64,000 nt of DNA from Lithospermum erythrorhizon (Eukaryota > Streptophyta > Magnoliopsida > Boraginales > Boraginaceae), in contig JADFUC010000827.1 of NCBI GenBank assembly GCA_019722365.1, positions 372,001 to 436,000 of the forward strand, read 5' to 3'. A model generated the notes under the pieces. That model worked only from the letters and a program-made list of their open reading frames with translations, was not told the origin of the DNA and searched no databases. A program made the position numbers and the translations under genes. Positions 39,120 to 50,330 of this stretch are shown here, in pieces. How positions within the stretch are numbered: position 1 is the stretch's first letter; every line of letters begins with the position of its first letter.

Positions 39120-39440
39120 GTTTTATGGTAAAATTATGACATATGAAATATGGTAAAAAATATGGAATATGGTAAAAAATGGAATAAATTACTAAATATG
39201 GTAAATTATAGTAAATTTTAGAATATGTTAACAAATGGTCAAGTTTGGAAATATTGGACAAATATAGTAAAATTATAAAATATGGTTAATTATGAAATAA
39301 GTTAATTTATCGTGAAATTTTAGAATATGTATAAATATGATAAATTTTTGAAAAAATTTATATATGAAATATGGTAAATTATGAAAATTTAGAATATGGT
39401 AAAAATATGGTAAATTATGAAATATGTCAGAACTATGAAT
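39120..39440. repeat. Second AT-rich simple array
   Basis: The same word family as 38040-38740 (GAAATATGGTAAA, TAGAATATG). About 380 bases of ordinary sequence separate the two blocks. Confidence 0.75.
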
Positions 39441-41110
39441 CGTTGGTGGGGACACCACAACATCACACTACCAAAGTACATACTCACAAGACGTCGGTAT
39501 AGCTATCCAGTTACAATGCCACCCAAGATCAAGACCAAAACAACCAGACAACCGAATGATTAAGCCTAATTGTGTATTTTCTTTATACGATAAATGATGT
39601 TTTTTCATGTTACACCACGTTTATTTATTTTTTCCTATCCGATACCATAAGAATGTTTACTTTTACATTATGCAAATTCATAATAAGTTAACGCTTACTG
39701 CTTAACACAAAATCCAGATACGATTCACGCAAGCATGACGCTACTATACACGATTCATGCAACCTAATTATTTCATAAATTTCTTCTATGTTTGCTATAA
39801 AAACAAAATTCTAGTTCATGCTTATAAGAAATAATCACGCTGTCACTTACAAGCTCCAATACAATTGCTTCTTTCACGGTCCCAAAAACGACTTCATTCG
39901 ACAACACAAATTCACATAAATCTATTACAAACGAGCGAATTTTCCAAATGATTATCACAAAGAAGTTTAATTTTCCAATGATTGCTTTTTAAACAAGCTT
40001 AATTAACCACATGTTTCATACCAACAAGCGAATTCTCTAGTGTTTATATACCAACAAATAATTATCTATTTGCTTTTATAAACTTACGTAATCATTTCCA
40101 CTGCTACTTATATCAGACTACCTTTCAATATTAATTGTAATATTAATTATAATTTCGAATGTTAATAATTTTAATTTTCATAATTTCGATTTTTATAATT
40201 CAATGTTGATAATTATTTATTGTTAATAATTTTGAATGTTAATAATTTTAATTTGATAATTATTCAATGTTGATAATTAATGTTAATAATTTCGAATTTT
40301 GATAATTTCAATAATTAATAATTAATGCTATGTATTTAGAAATGCAGCTAATATTTCTCAAATATGTTAATTGGTGTTTAAATATGATAACATTATTCAA
40401 CTTATGATTCACTTCGCCTATTTTTATGTTATTTATGTTATTTTTTAATTGGTATTTTTATGTTATTTAATTGATCACTTAAATATTTTCTCGCTTAACG
40501 TGTCTACCAAAACCCATATGATGACAAGACTACACATCTTTCACAAAAAAAACGAGAGGTGGAAACAAACAACAAGCCGCATGTTTCATGAAAACGAGCT
40601 AATTATTTTCATGTTTCTTAAAAAAAACAACCGATTTAAGTAAATGTTTATAAGAAAACAAAGTCAATTGTGCATGATTATTAAAATATAACAAGCAAAG
40701 TAATTTGTTTGCATCTTTTCTTATATATATGAGAATGTATTGTATTTGTTAAATCACCACCATTAAATTTTATATCAAACTTCTCTCAAAGTTTTATCAA
40801 CTTGATTCAATATCAATAAAGACCACGTTTTCTCAATATTCATGTACGATTTTTTTTTTTCATGTTTCATGACAAACTACCAATTTACGTTTATGTTTGT
40901 AAGGAAAGTAGCAATTTGTCGTCGTGTTCGTAATTAAACAAGCTAATAAATCAAATGTTTGTTTAATAATAAACGAATTAGACTTGTGCTCGTTTTTAAG
41001 ACAGGTTTAATTCGCTTGTTTTGCACAGTTGTACCTGTAAATTCGCTTGTTTTTCCCACAAGCAATAGGAAATCTTCGCTTGTTTCTTATATTGAAGCAA
41101 CCGTAAAATT

Positions 41111-42584
41111 CACGTAAAATAGTACTACCGCTCATTTCCATCGCTGGGCGCCAGATAACAGCTCGTGTTATTTTGCTCGATTAGGGCATATCCGGACCGC
41201 ACGCTACAACTTTTGGTCCAATTTTATTCAATTAAATTTCATTCATTTTACATAATCCAACGGGGTCGAATGGCCGAAATTTTAAGACTACAAATGATCA
41301 TCGAGTGTTCAATCTCATCAGGCAAGGGCTCGAATTATTAATATAAACTATAGAAAAAAATTCATTGATCTTTTTCCAAGTTTCTTCCTCGTTTGGGGGT
41401 TACTCTGGCTGTCATGGGGTTTCATTAAGTATCATATGGTTTCACCACCACGTATTCAAGCCAAGACATTTACGTAGAAGACTTAAAGAACATGTTGTTT
41501 ATTGTCACTTTGTCATTTTTCAGTTTAAAATTTAATTAAAGTTTGATATCGTATATAATTCATGTTAATTACTATCGCTAGTAAAAAAAATGAGAGGGGG
41601 GAGAATTGAACAGATTGTCTTCTAAACGAGTTCATCTAGGTTACGGTTCATATATTTTAGACTTAATTGTTTTTCCCTCAAAACTATGCTATATTTTCAA
41701 CAAAGACCCGTACTATCCATCTTTTTCAATTTTCAATCAAGGTCCATGATTCATATAGCCCAAATTAGTGTATTTTTGAACTCAGCCTAAATCCTCGCTC
41801 AAACAAACCCTAATCCACTCATAATCAAATCAAATTAAATTCAACTCTGTAATAAATAATCTTCATATTGAATCTGGAATTAATCTTACTAAATTAACAG
41901 AATTTAAAACAATCTCAGGTAATTGACTCGCTTTTATTCATAATTAAATGTATAAATTAATGATTTTGATAAATGTTTGAAGTTTACTTAATGTTCACAA
42001 TTTTTATATGTAGAGTAAGCTATTTTTAACATGTGATCTTTAGCCACAAATAAGACATAGTTGTAGTACCGTTTTTATTATTATTATAAACTTCATCTTA
42101 CAAAATCGCACGTATGAGTGTTCCGTGATACACAACATAAACATACAATAAGTCGAGGCACACTCCGGTTAATACAACTTCATTGGGTCAAAGGGTCTTC
42201 AACTTCAAGATGTGTTATTCAATTGATCGGTTAGAACTTATATAGGCTGTGGATAAATACCACAATGCTATTTATGAATGTATGATCATGAAAGATATGT
42301 GCTTTTTAGAGGCATTTGAGTAATAAAAATTGTTAAGGGGGTGTAATAATCATTTTCGTGTCGATAAACTATGAGTTGTTAAGAGTATCGGGGTTTATGT
42401 TTTCTTTCGATGTTTGATGTTTTTGTTTCGGTTTTGTAGTTAAAGGTGTCAAAGGGCATCTTCCATAGGTTCGTCTTGAGATCAAGGGGTAGGTTGTTTG
42501 TCACTGCTTGAAGCGTTTGTCATTGTCGTACATTTGGTATATAACTATATATCTAGGCTTTTTGCTTCGTAGTTAACTGGCATC
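41111..42584 (+). other. Promoter side and inferred leader of the Sm-like gene
   Basis: About 41800-41918 has the look of a plant 5' UTR and ends in a donor-like CAATCTCAG/GTAATT at 41919. An acceptor-like CTTCGTAG ends at 42572, 12 bases before the start codon. This suggests one 654-base leader intron, by splice-site inspection only. 41150-41210 is less AT-rich and unexplained. Confidence 0.4.
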
Positions 42585-42989
42585 ATGGAGGCTGGACGGC
42601 AGATAGAAACAAGTGGTGATGCATCTAGGGAAAATGACTCTGGTAATGTAACACAGGTGAAAGAGCTGTTATCTCGTAAATTATTGATTGGGATAGAAGA
42701 TGGGCGGTTCTTTCTAGGCAGATTCTACTGCTTGGATAAACAAGGGAACATCATTCTTCAAGATGCAGTGGAATTTCGTAGCACAAAACGAACTTCTCCT
42801 TCTCCAATGGAACAGCGGTGTCTTGGTCTTATTCTCATACCTTCCTCTTGCCGGACATCATGCCATGTAGAAGGCTCTCTTGAGGAACCACTGTCTTCAA
42901 TGTCTGTAAGAGGAACATCTTGCCACGTAGAAAGCTCCATTGAAGAACAGATGTCTTCACTGTATGTCAAGGAGCGAAGTGAATCCTAG
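42585..42989 (+). CDS. NAA38: NAA38/LSMD1-type Sm-like protein (NatC auxiliary subunit)
   Basis: A single-exon coding frame of 134 residues. An Sm-like fold spans about 26-88: the Sm1-like part KLLIGIEDGRFFLGRFYCLD then NIILQDAVEF, and the Sm2-like part RCLGLILIPSSC. This arrangement, with a short basic linker between the two parts, is that of LSM domain-containing protein 1, the Naa38 subunit of the NatC N-terminal acetyltransferase, rather than of a spliceosomal Sm or LSm protein. It would act in the cytosol with the Naa30 and Naa35 subunits. The C-terminus is unusual: residues 91-130 are two tandem copies of a 20-residue unit (TSCHVE(G/S)S, then EE and SS). Relatives as I recall them have one such unit. 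The Sm-like assignment is firm; the NatC role is inferred from family. Confidence 0.8.
   Translation: MEAGRQIETSGDASRENDSGNVTQVKELLSRKLLIGIEDGRFFLGRFYCLDKQGNIILQDAVEFRSTKRTSPSPMEQRCLGLILIPSSCRTSCHVEGSLEEPLSSMSVRGTSCHVESSIEEQMSSLYVKERSES
42855..42974 (+). repeat. In-frame 60-bp tandem duplication in the NAA38 coding sequence
   Basis: Unit 1 is 42855-42914 and unit 2 is 42915-42974. Each encodes 20 residues beginning TSCHVE; 11 of 20 residues are identical and most of the rest are conservative (L/I, M/L, R/K, L/M). The units abut exactly and preserve frame. Confidence 0.9.
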
Positions 42990-44770
42990 TTGTTCACATT
43001 CATTGGGTTCACTATTGATATTTACGAAAATTGAAGCAAACAATCATTGGTCTCGACTCCATGCAGGTTCAATTTTAGTGCGATGATTCTTTTGATGCCC
43101 TCCTGTAGTTCTCTAGAGTTAAGATGATGCAGGAAAGCTAGCGAGTCATGTGGAATAGATGCGCACGTTTCTTAGGCTAGTATGCAAGTTGAATTTGTGT
43201 TTGCTGGTGAGAGGAGTGAGAGGGCATTTATATTTGCGTTTGTTTCGGAGATGGAGTAAGTCTCCCTCTGTATTATCAACTGAAGAGAAATGGTTTCTTT
43301 ATGCTGTGGTCCTTTTAATCGAAACCCTCACCTATCTTCTCTATCCCATGTTCATGTCTTGCAAACATAGGTTTGGGATGTGCCCTTATAGTGAAACAGT
43401 CCATTTTATATCAGTCTCTTGATGAGTTCTCATTTTCAATCTGAAGAAGTATATACTGCAGTTGTCGTAATAATTTTTTTCTGCCACCAATGGTGCACAT
43501 CAAGATGGGGCAATCGTCAACGCTGGAGAGACTCTCACCTAAGCGGGGTAAGAGGGATTGGATAGTAAGCAACATTACCTCTGTCAAAACAGAGAAATTG
43601 TTTTCGAAGATGGGGCATAATCTGGAAAAGAAATACTCTATTCAGGTTTGGTTGTGCAGCTTTGGCATTATGCCATATGGTATTAGGCATAGACCTAAAA
43701 ACAGGGGCGGACCTTGGTCTTATTCTAAAAAGTCAATTAGATCATATAATGAAATAGAAAAGAAGATAGTATTTCAAAGAGATCTAAATCATTTGTTTTA
43801 TATGGTTCTCGACTGCGACTTAAGCGTCGTGTTGAAATCATATATCCAATGTAATAATGTTGGGAGTGGGACTCGTGTTGCTCATTGGCCATTTCTATTT
43901 TACTTGTAGAACTTGTTCAATAACAGGAAGATTTCTTCAATCCTTATCTGATTAGAAAAATTAATCTCTCACTGTTGTCCTTGTATGGCTGTATTAGTTC
44001 TTCCCACATTTCAATGCCTAATTGGTTTTTTTTTTTTTTAAGTTTGATTGAATTAGTCCAAGTGTATAGTCCACAAAGATCACTAAACTTTTTCATATTT
44101 TCCATATCAGCGTGTATTTCTTTCAAATAAATTTAGGTATGGAAATTTAGTTTGCTTGATCCTCTTCAAGACATTAATTCAATCCAATCGACATTTATAT
44201 GATGGACACATATCACTAGAGAAAACTCATACTTGCCTATGTTGCTAAAAAGATTGTCACTGATTTTTAAATATTTATATCAGATCGTGATAATACTATT
44301 TAAAATCATATCAATAAAAAATACATTTTAAATTATTTTCATTTATATACTTTTTATCAAATATTTCGTATTATATAACACAAACAAATATATTTAAATT
44401 TAAAAATTAAAAAGATACAACTATCAAAGTGGATAATCTTTTACTAACACAAGGAGTACATCGTTATTTAGTTACTTATTTTGGTCCATCCCCCTCTACA
44501 TTGGTAATGAGAATCTGCGTTATTGCTGTTTAGATTGTTTGTTTGAGGCATTGAATTAGAAATGAAATGAAATTGGTGGCAAACTTAATCCGAAGTTTTA
44601 GAGATTTTGGATCAAGGTTTGTCCAATTCCAGTTCAACTTCAATTTCATGCATCAAACAAACACATATGGCATGACATTAGATATCCTTACAACCCATTT
44701 TTATTTAGTTCCATGGAGATCTTATCCCTGCTTATCAAGGCAACAATAATAGATGATACTCCAAAAACTT
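42990..44770. other. 3' flank of the Sm-like gene and spacer
   Basis: A 139-codon open frame (43490-43909) has no recognised domain. It contains GGGGCGGACC at about 43705, a phrase that often marks ends or interiors of plant DNA transposons, so I do not call it a gene. A truncated Stowaway-like segment lies at 44309-44457. Confidence 0.45.
44309..44457. mobile_element. Truncated Stowaway-family fragment
   Basis: ATATCAATAAAAAATACATTT and the downstream TATATAACACAAACAAATAT match the interior of the complete element at 63525-63770. The right end ACAAGGAGTA is a worn Stowaway terminus. The matching left end is missing. Confidence 0.6.
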
Positions 44771-45541
44771 CTAGTAATGTATATGGTTCAACATCTTGGA
44801 ATTTTGGCGGTTTTTGGCTGCTTGAAGTCTAATTTCTTGATTGAACCTTTGGATGAAGTCCTCCACTCTTCTATTCAGTTCCTCAACTGACATGGCTGAG
44901 AATTCACTCTCCTCAGTCTCCGGTGTATGCCTCTCCGATTTCGACCTCCGTAGAACTATTTCTTTCTCCTCATCACCAACCATAATTCCTCCTTTATCGA
45001 AGTAGCTATGATCGACTTTTATTGATTTCGTCTCTACTCGTCCTTGACTTTCTTTAACCTTTTTAAAGGCTTTTTTCTCCCTAATAGGACTTTTGCTCGA
45101 CTCACATTTGCTGATTATGGCCAAATTCACTTCCTTTAAGGCAACCTTTTCCACAACCACTACATCTTTTATATGTTCTTTTGTTTCCTCAGCTGTTGTC
45201 ACAATTTGAGGATTATTTTTTATGTAATTATTTTCAAAACAGGGGACATTTCTTGCATGGGTTCTTCTCACGTAATCTTCGTAAAAAATTTCTTCATTGC
45301 TAGTTGATGAAAAGAATGCACCAAAATCAGCAGCAATAATAAGTATGAGGGTGTTTGAGATCAAGAACCAGAATTTGGTAGTGTTGATTAATGAGGAGAT
45401 GGGGATGTTGAAGAAGAAAAATATTGAAATGTAAAACATAGTGGAAAATAAAATGGCCCAAAATGAGATGGTGGCATCTCCACTTCTTAGGTACCCTTTG
45501 AGTTTCTTTAGCTTGGTATAGTTTTCTATTTTATTCTGCAT
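44771..45541 (-). CDS. DUF4408/DUF761 membrane protein ('cotton fiber' family)
   Basis: A single-exon frame of 256 residues. The N-terminal DUF4408-like part has two membrane segments (about 25-46, FWAILFSTMFYISIFFFFNI; and 57-74). A charged, Lys/Glu-rich middle follows, containing LRRSKSERH (197-205). The C-terminal DUF761 motif is ESEFSAMSVEELNRRVEDFI, then QRFNQEIRLQ (211-240). This layout is typical of plant DUF4408 plus DUF761 proteins. Their biochemical role is not established, so no function is assigned. A TATAAAT box lies about 130 bases upstream and the leader is CT-rich, as expected for a plant gene. The intact frame and intact C-terminal motif argue against a pseudogene. Confidence 0.88.
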   Translation of the reverse strand: MQNKIENYTKLKKLKGYLRSGDATISFWAILFSTMFYISIFFFFNIPISSLINTTKFWFLISNTLILIIAADFGAFFSSTSNEEIFYEDYVRRTHARNVPCFENNYIKNNPQIVTTAEETKEHIKDVVVVEKVALKEVNLAIISKCESSKSPIREKKAFKKVKESQGRVETKSIKVDHSYFDKGGIMVGDEEKEIVLRRSKSERHTPETEESEFSAMSVEELNRRVEDFIQRFNQEIRLQAAKNRQNSKMLNHIHY

Positions 45542-45668
45542 GGTGTTGTGATATTATAAATATGGTTAAGTTTGGAGCAATGAGAGTTAGAGAGAAAAAG
45601 GCTAGTGGTGATGAATAATATTTGTTGAGGGACTTTGGATTTCTAGAGCTTCAAAAAATTGGAGAGGA

Positions 45669-45675
45669 ATTTATA
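45669..45675 (-). promoter_or_regulatory. TATA box of the DUF4408/DUF761 gene
   Basis: Minus-strand CTATAAATT lies about 130 bases before the start codon at 45541. It is followed by a leader with CTCTCTAACTCTC, a usual plant arrangement. Confidence 0.5.
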
Positions 45676-46214
45676 GGGGGTTTGAAAACAAAAGGATTGG
45701 CCAGGAATTAACCTAGATTAAAGTAGCTAAATAATTGAGTTGGGTTGATTATTACACATTACTCATTTCTCAATATCATAAAATATCTACAATCCTGTTT
45801 ATTACTTCATACTTCCTCTGTTTACATATAATGACGACTTCACCATTTTTATGAAAACTAAAAAGAGTGTTGGTAGTGTGTTATTATACCATTTAAAGGA
45901 AAATTACAATAATAGAAGAGGCCAAATTTGTAATATCACACTAGCATGTATATACAAAAGCAATAATAACCATACATATTTTGTTAAAAAAATAGAAAAT
46001 TTAAATCTAAAAGCATGATCGTAAATTAAATAAACATATTTATATTTTTTCGCAAAATATATTGCATCATCTTTTGTAGGTTCTAATATTAATTAATATG
46101 ATATCGACAGACTAGTAAACTCAATTTATTGAACATCATGACAATATTTGCAAACCATTTATAACTTCGATAGGTAGTATTCCGTCACTCATGACTCAAC
46201 TATAGAGTTATAGA

Positions 46215-46824
46215 GGGTGTTTGGCTAAACTTGTTTTTGATCAAAATTAATTTATAAGTTTATTTGATTAAAAATAAATTAAAAAGGTGTTTGGCTAAGT
46301 TTATTTTACCTACAATTTATAAGTTGAAATAAAAAAGTAGCAAATTTTAACTTTTTTTCAACTTTTTTTGCTCCAATTTATAAATTGGTTTGACCAAGTA
46401 ATTTACTTAATTACCCTCAATGTTTAACTTTATACCTTATTTATCCTTCATTTATAATTTTTAGTTATACCAACTTTTTAGCATTTTACTCATTATTGAA
46501 AAAATTAATACATAAATAAATATTATATTTTTAGTCATAATTTTTATTTATAGTTATTTTTATTCTTTCAAATATTAAATTTCTAATTTATTAATATTAT
46601 AAAGATTAAAAAGCTGATATATTAATATCGAATGCCCTTATGTTTCATTTTATCTTTTACAACTTATAAAGTTTATCATTATTCAAACATATAAAAAAAA
46701 ATCTCATTATATTATGTTAGCCAAACAAATTCAAATAAATTTAACAACTTATGTTATCCCAGCTATAAGTCAGATCACACCTATAAATGGGTCACTTACA
46801 AGTTAAAAAGCTTACCCAAACACC
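46215..46824. mobile_element. hAT-like MITE with GGTGTTTGG termini
   Basis: The left end reads GGGTGTTTGGCTAAAC and the right end GCTTACCCAAACACC, which are inverted repeats. The same GGTGTTTGGCTAA phrase recurs internally at about 46287. The 610-base body is AT-rich and non-coding. Flanking bases (TTATAG left, TCATAG right) could be a worn target duplication. The class is inferred from the terminal motif. Confidence 0.6.
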
Positions 46825-49290
46825 TCATAGTCATCAACAAATTAAATAAGATTGCATGCATGTACTGTTATATCACACCGGTTAAACCCGAGGCATAATT
46901 CAGCTTGCTATAGATTTGTATTTCTATTGCCATACACTTCAACCTCCTCGCACCGATGCAGGCTCAACTCTCGCAGCTTGACAAGGCTCGATTCACGTAA
47001 GCTTGCAAGTGGTAAACGAGAGACCAAATGCACCGTCAATCGAGGCATATCAAAGGCGATTTACCTCTTCCGACAAAGCAAGTAAAGACTAGAACGACGC
47101 GAAATTTCATCGACCGTGGGAATGATCGCTTTTTTATATCACACCGATTAGTGATCATTTCTATTGCTAATTACATAGCCTTTAATTAAACCTAGCTTCT
47201 AATTGTATACTCCTATTTCCTAATCTATTCGTACCCCTAAAACCCAGTGATTGCTTTGCAACTGGTGTATAATATATGATGAGCAAAAAGCAAAAAGCAA
47301 AACGCCGATCAAAAATTGACTGATACCTTTGTCATTTTATGTTATGTTGGGAGAACATATATATTAACCTTTTGCCTTTTTCCTCCTATATATCTTTAAT
47401 CTTTCTAGAAAAACTACATTAATTTATTTGACCCACCAAATATGAACCATCATATGTGTTTGTGTATATTGAAGTCTATTCTCTTAATGTAAAATTAAAA
47501 TTCTTGAAAACATTGATTATAGTTTATGATAATAAGCGCCCAACTTTAGAAATTTATGTAGTTAGCGGTGCTTATATTAAAATGTACTACATGTTTATTT
47601 GCATTATTATTCCATTCATAACTTAGTCACTCATATGGTGCAAAATAAATTTGGTATTAACTTATGCAAACATGATATCTCATCAGCATTACATAATCAA
47701 TCAATAATAACATTAACTAAATAAAAAATCAGATAATAACTATTTACGTTTACACACACTAAACACTAAAACACACACATTCACTCTCTCACTTTCTGTA
47801 ATCTCTCTCTCTCTCTCTCTCTCTTCTCACTATCGATGCAGCTTCTACAACTGAATAATCACAATAACCACACAAAAATCACCAACGAAGGATACCTAAT
47901 TAAATTCGAGGAAGATGGAAAAGGTAAAATCAAAAAATTCTTAATCTCAAAACTTTTTTTGAGAATTTTGGACAATTTAATGAATTTGTAAACCAAAAAT
48001 TGTCGAAAATATTAATGTAAATTGAATTATAATTATGTAAAAAATTGGGGTTAATAATTGTTGTTAAGTTTAAATTAATAAATGTATGTTAGTTTTCCTC
48101 GATTTAAAACATGATAAGGAGATTTGAAAGTTAAATATCGTTTGCATTTTTAGACATATATTTACAATAGGTAGATAAAATTAAGTTAAAATATTCTAAA
48201 TATATGAGTTCTAGATTTGAATTATATGTATGGAGTACATATGAGAACTCCATCCATTGATTCCATTAACTTTTTCCTCATGAACAAATGTTCCTACATA
48301 ATTAAAAAATCAAGTAATTAACCCTAAACTCTAACACTGAATTCTTTCTTATGAATTTAATCGAAATCAATTAAAATCATAAACTCATAATCCTAAATAA
48401 CAAAATCAAAGTTGAATCACAAATTCATACATCAAAATTGAAAGGAAATTAAAAGAGATCGAATAAAACATCATATAAATTCATTAAAATCAAAACAACC
48501 GACCGAAATAAAATTAACTTCAATACTAAAATCAAACTATCTATACACAACCTAATCCAACATAAAATTACCTAGGATGATAAAGCTTTAAATTTTCTTT
48601 TCAATTTGGATCACAATTTGACAAATCTGATGCTGCGCGCGCGAGAGAAGTATGGGTTTGGTAGACGTGAATGTCGTGGATTTACTGACGACGAACGCTT
48701 GTGTTTGATCGGCTGACGAATGTTTGGGCTACACGGGTTGAGCTTAAACCATGGGTTGACTCGGCTGGTGTTTGTATTGTTTGTATGGATTTGTGTTTGC
48801 ACCAAATCATCTTCCTATAACCTATATATACGAAAATATATAAGTAATTAATGTGGTAACTGGTAAGGATAATATTGAAGTCACTAATTTTATACTTTTA
48901 TCTTGCTATCATATTATAAATAAATCAAATTATTAGAACTTCTAATACCTGAATGTGTCATCACCAATTAGAAAAATTTAATGAATTGTAGAGACGATTG
49001 ATCTGAAAATATTGGATTGGAATTCTAGCAAGCAAGTTTAACTCAATTAGCTTTATCATTCAAATGAATCAACGTAGAGAAAACAACATACTGTAATCTT
49101 CTTAAATTCTGTACTGTGTATTTGTTAAATAAACTAACTTAATGATTACTCCGTATATAATCATCCGCTAATCATATACGGACATTATTAAGTAGAGTAT
49201 GACTATACTTTGGCCGTAGCTAGATCTCCATCATGATTAATCAATCATGGCAAGCTAAAGATGAAACAGTTCTGCTGAAATTTGGCTCTT
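46825..49290. other. Spacer with a candidate orphan first exon
   Basis: Mostly AT-rich. A (CT)n run at 47802-47824 precedes an ATG at 47836 that opens 29 codons (MQLLQLNNHNNHTKITNEGY at the start), ending at a donor-like GGAAAAG/GTAAAA at 47924. It looks like a leader plus first exon, but no downstream exon was found. 48610-48840 is less AT-rich, with no recognised protein. Confidence 0.35.
47802..47824. repeat. (CT)11 microsatellite
   Basis: A perfect CT run immediately upstream of the candidate first exon at 47836. Confidence 0.9.
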
Positions 49291-49299
49291 AATAATTCA

Positions 49300-50330
49300 A
49301 AATTGTGATTGTCCCACATTGAAAATAAGAAGAAAGTCTATCACTATCTATTACCAATTGGTTTTATACGATTTAATTATTTGTAATATAAAACAGTTTC
49401 TCTCCCATGCAGTTGGTGACCCAACCATTTAAATAAATGTAAGATGGCATCAGAGTCTCTTTGCCATGACCCCAGATAAATAAAAAACCTACTTGAAAAT
49501 AAAAAAATAAATAAACAAAAAAGTACATCACACGTAAGTATGAGATTCGGCCTCCTAATAACCCAAAAGTGGATTGTCCCATTGAAAAGCTCCCATGAGC
49601 CACGCCGTGATCATCAGATTTGCTCATGTAGTGAAACATCTGAAAAGCGGTATTCGTGTCGCAGCATTTTACTCAAGACAAATTGTGACTCAAGCCATAA
49701 AGCGAGGCGACTGATTGCTGTTTGTCCTCTTACCCAACGCTCAAGTCTAGTTGATTGTATTTTTCGGTGATTCTCCTATTTCCCTGAAGCCAAAGAAGCA
49801 AGCGATTGTTTCTCGCTCTTCAAATTAAAATGTATCACATGTCTATGACAAATTGTGACTTGTGAATTAAAGTGGTCATGGGTTTGCTAAATAACTTAGA
49901 TGTGGACCATCCACAACCTATAGATTTGAATTCAGACAGTTTACCACTTTATCCGCACAAAATTCAGTTTTTTCATGAAACGAAACATATGTAATCGATT
50001 GTCATTTCCTGTGTGATGCTATTTTGGAAGGGACCATTCAAACATCACATGTTTCTACTAATGAGCAGTTGGCAGATATTTTCACGGAGTCTCTTGGACG
50101 GAAACAATTTGAGTTTTTACTTCTCAAGTTGGGCATTCATGACCTTCATGCTTCCACTCTTATGGCGATTAGGGATATCACGATTAATATTTAGTGTGTT
50201 TATATTATGTACCTAAGCCAGATAGATTTAGCCCATTAGGTCATCATATATCTATATATTGTAATCACACTTGATGAATAATTTTTATGAGATTATTATA
50301 TTTTACATCATAGGATAGGACTTCATGCAT
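49300..50330 (+). mobile_element. Ty1-copia retrotransposon relic
   Basis: The phrase GATTGTCCCACATTGAAAAT (about 49309) and the site GATGGCATCAGAGTC (about 49443) resemble a copia LTR and an initiator-tRNA primer-binding site (TGGTATCAGAGC). From 49994 to 50164 the + strand encodes the end of a copia RNase H: IDCHFLCDAI, TSHVSTNEQLADIFTESLG and KLGIHDLHAST. Just upstream the frame is shifted within VFHE(R)TKHIEID. Most of gag, integrase and reverse transcriptase is gone. It is a dead, internally deleted copy with no complete protein. Confidence 0.75.

Larger units (their letters stand above)
37600..41110. repeat. Degenerate ~30-35-bp minisatellite region
   Basis: Variants of one phrase, roughly ATG(T/C)TTATAAGAAAACAAGC followed by (G)AATT, recur through this 3.5 kb. 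Examples are near 37660-37780, 37905-37970, 39780-40080, 40575-40700 and 40860-41100. In 40575-40700 four units follow each other directly, each starting ATGTTT or ATGATT. The region has no gene. Two AT-rich sub-arrays with a different, shorter period are embedded in it. Confidence 0.55.

Noticed and set aside
37600..41110. CRISPR-like or centromeric satellite array
   Set aside because: Units are too diverged and irregular, there are no unique spacers, and the flanks are ordinary genes.
43490..43909. 139-codon + strand open frame after the Sm-like gene
   Set aside because: No domain recognised, and it includes a GGGGCGGACC phrase common in plant transposons; may be part of a UTR or repeat.
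45806..45960. Another Stowaway MITE beginning ACTTCCTCTGTTTAC
   Set aside because: One worn terminus only; no matching right end or TA duplication found.
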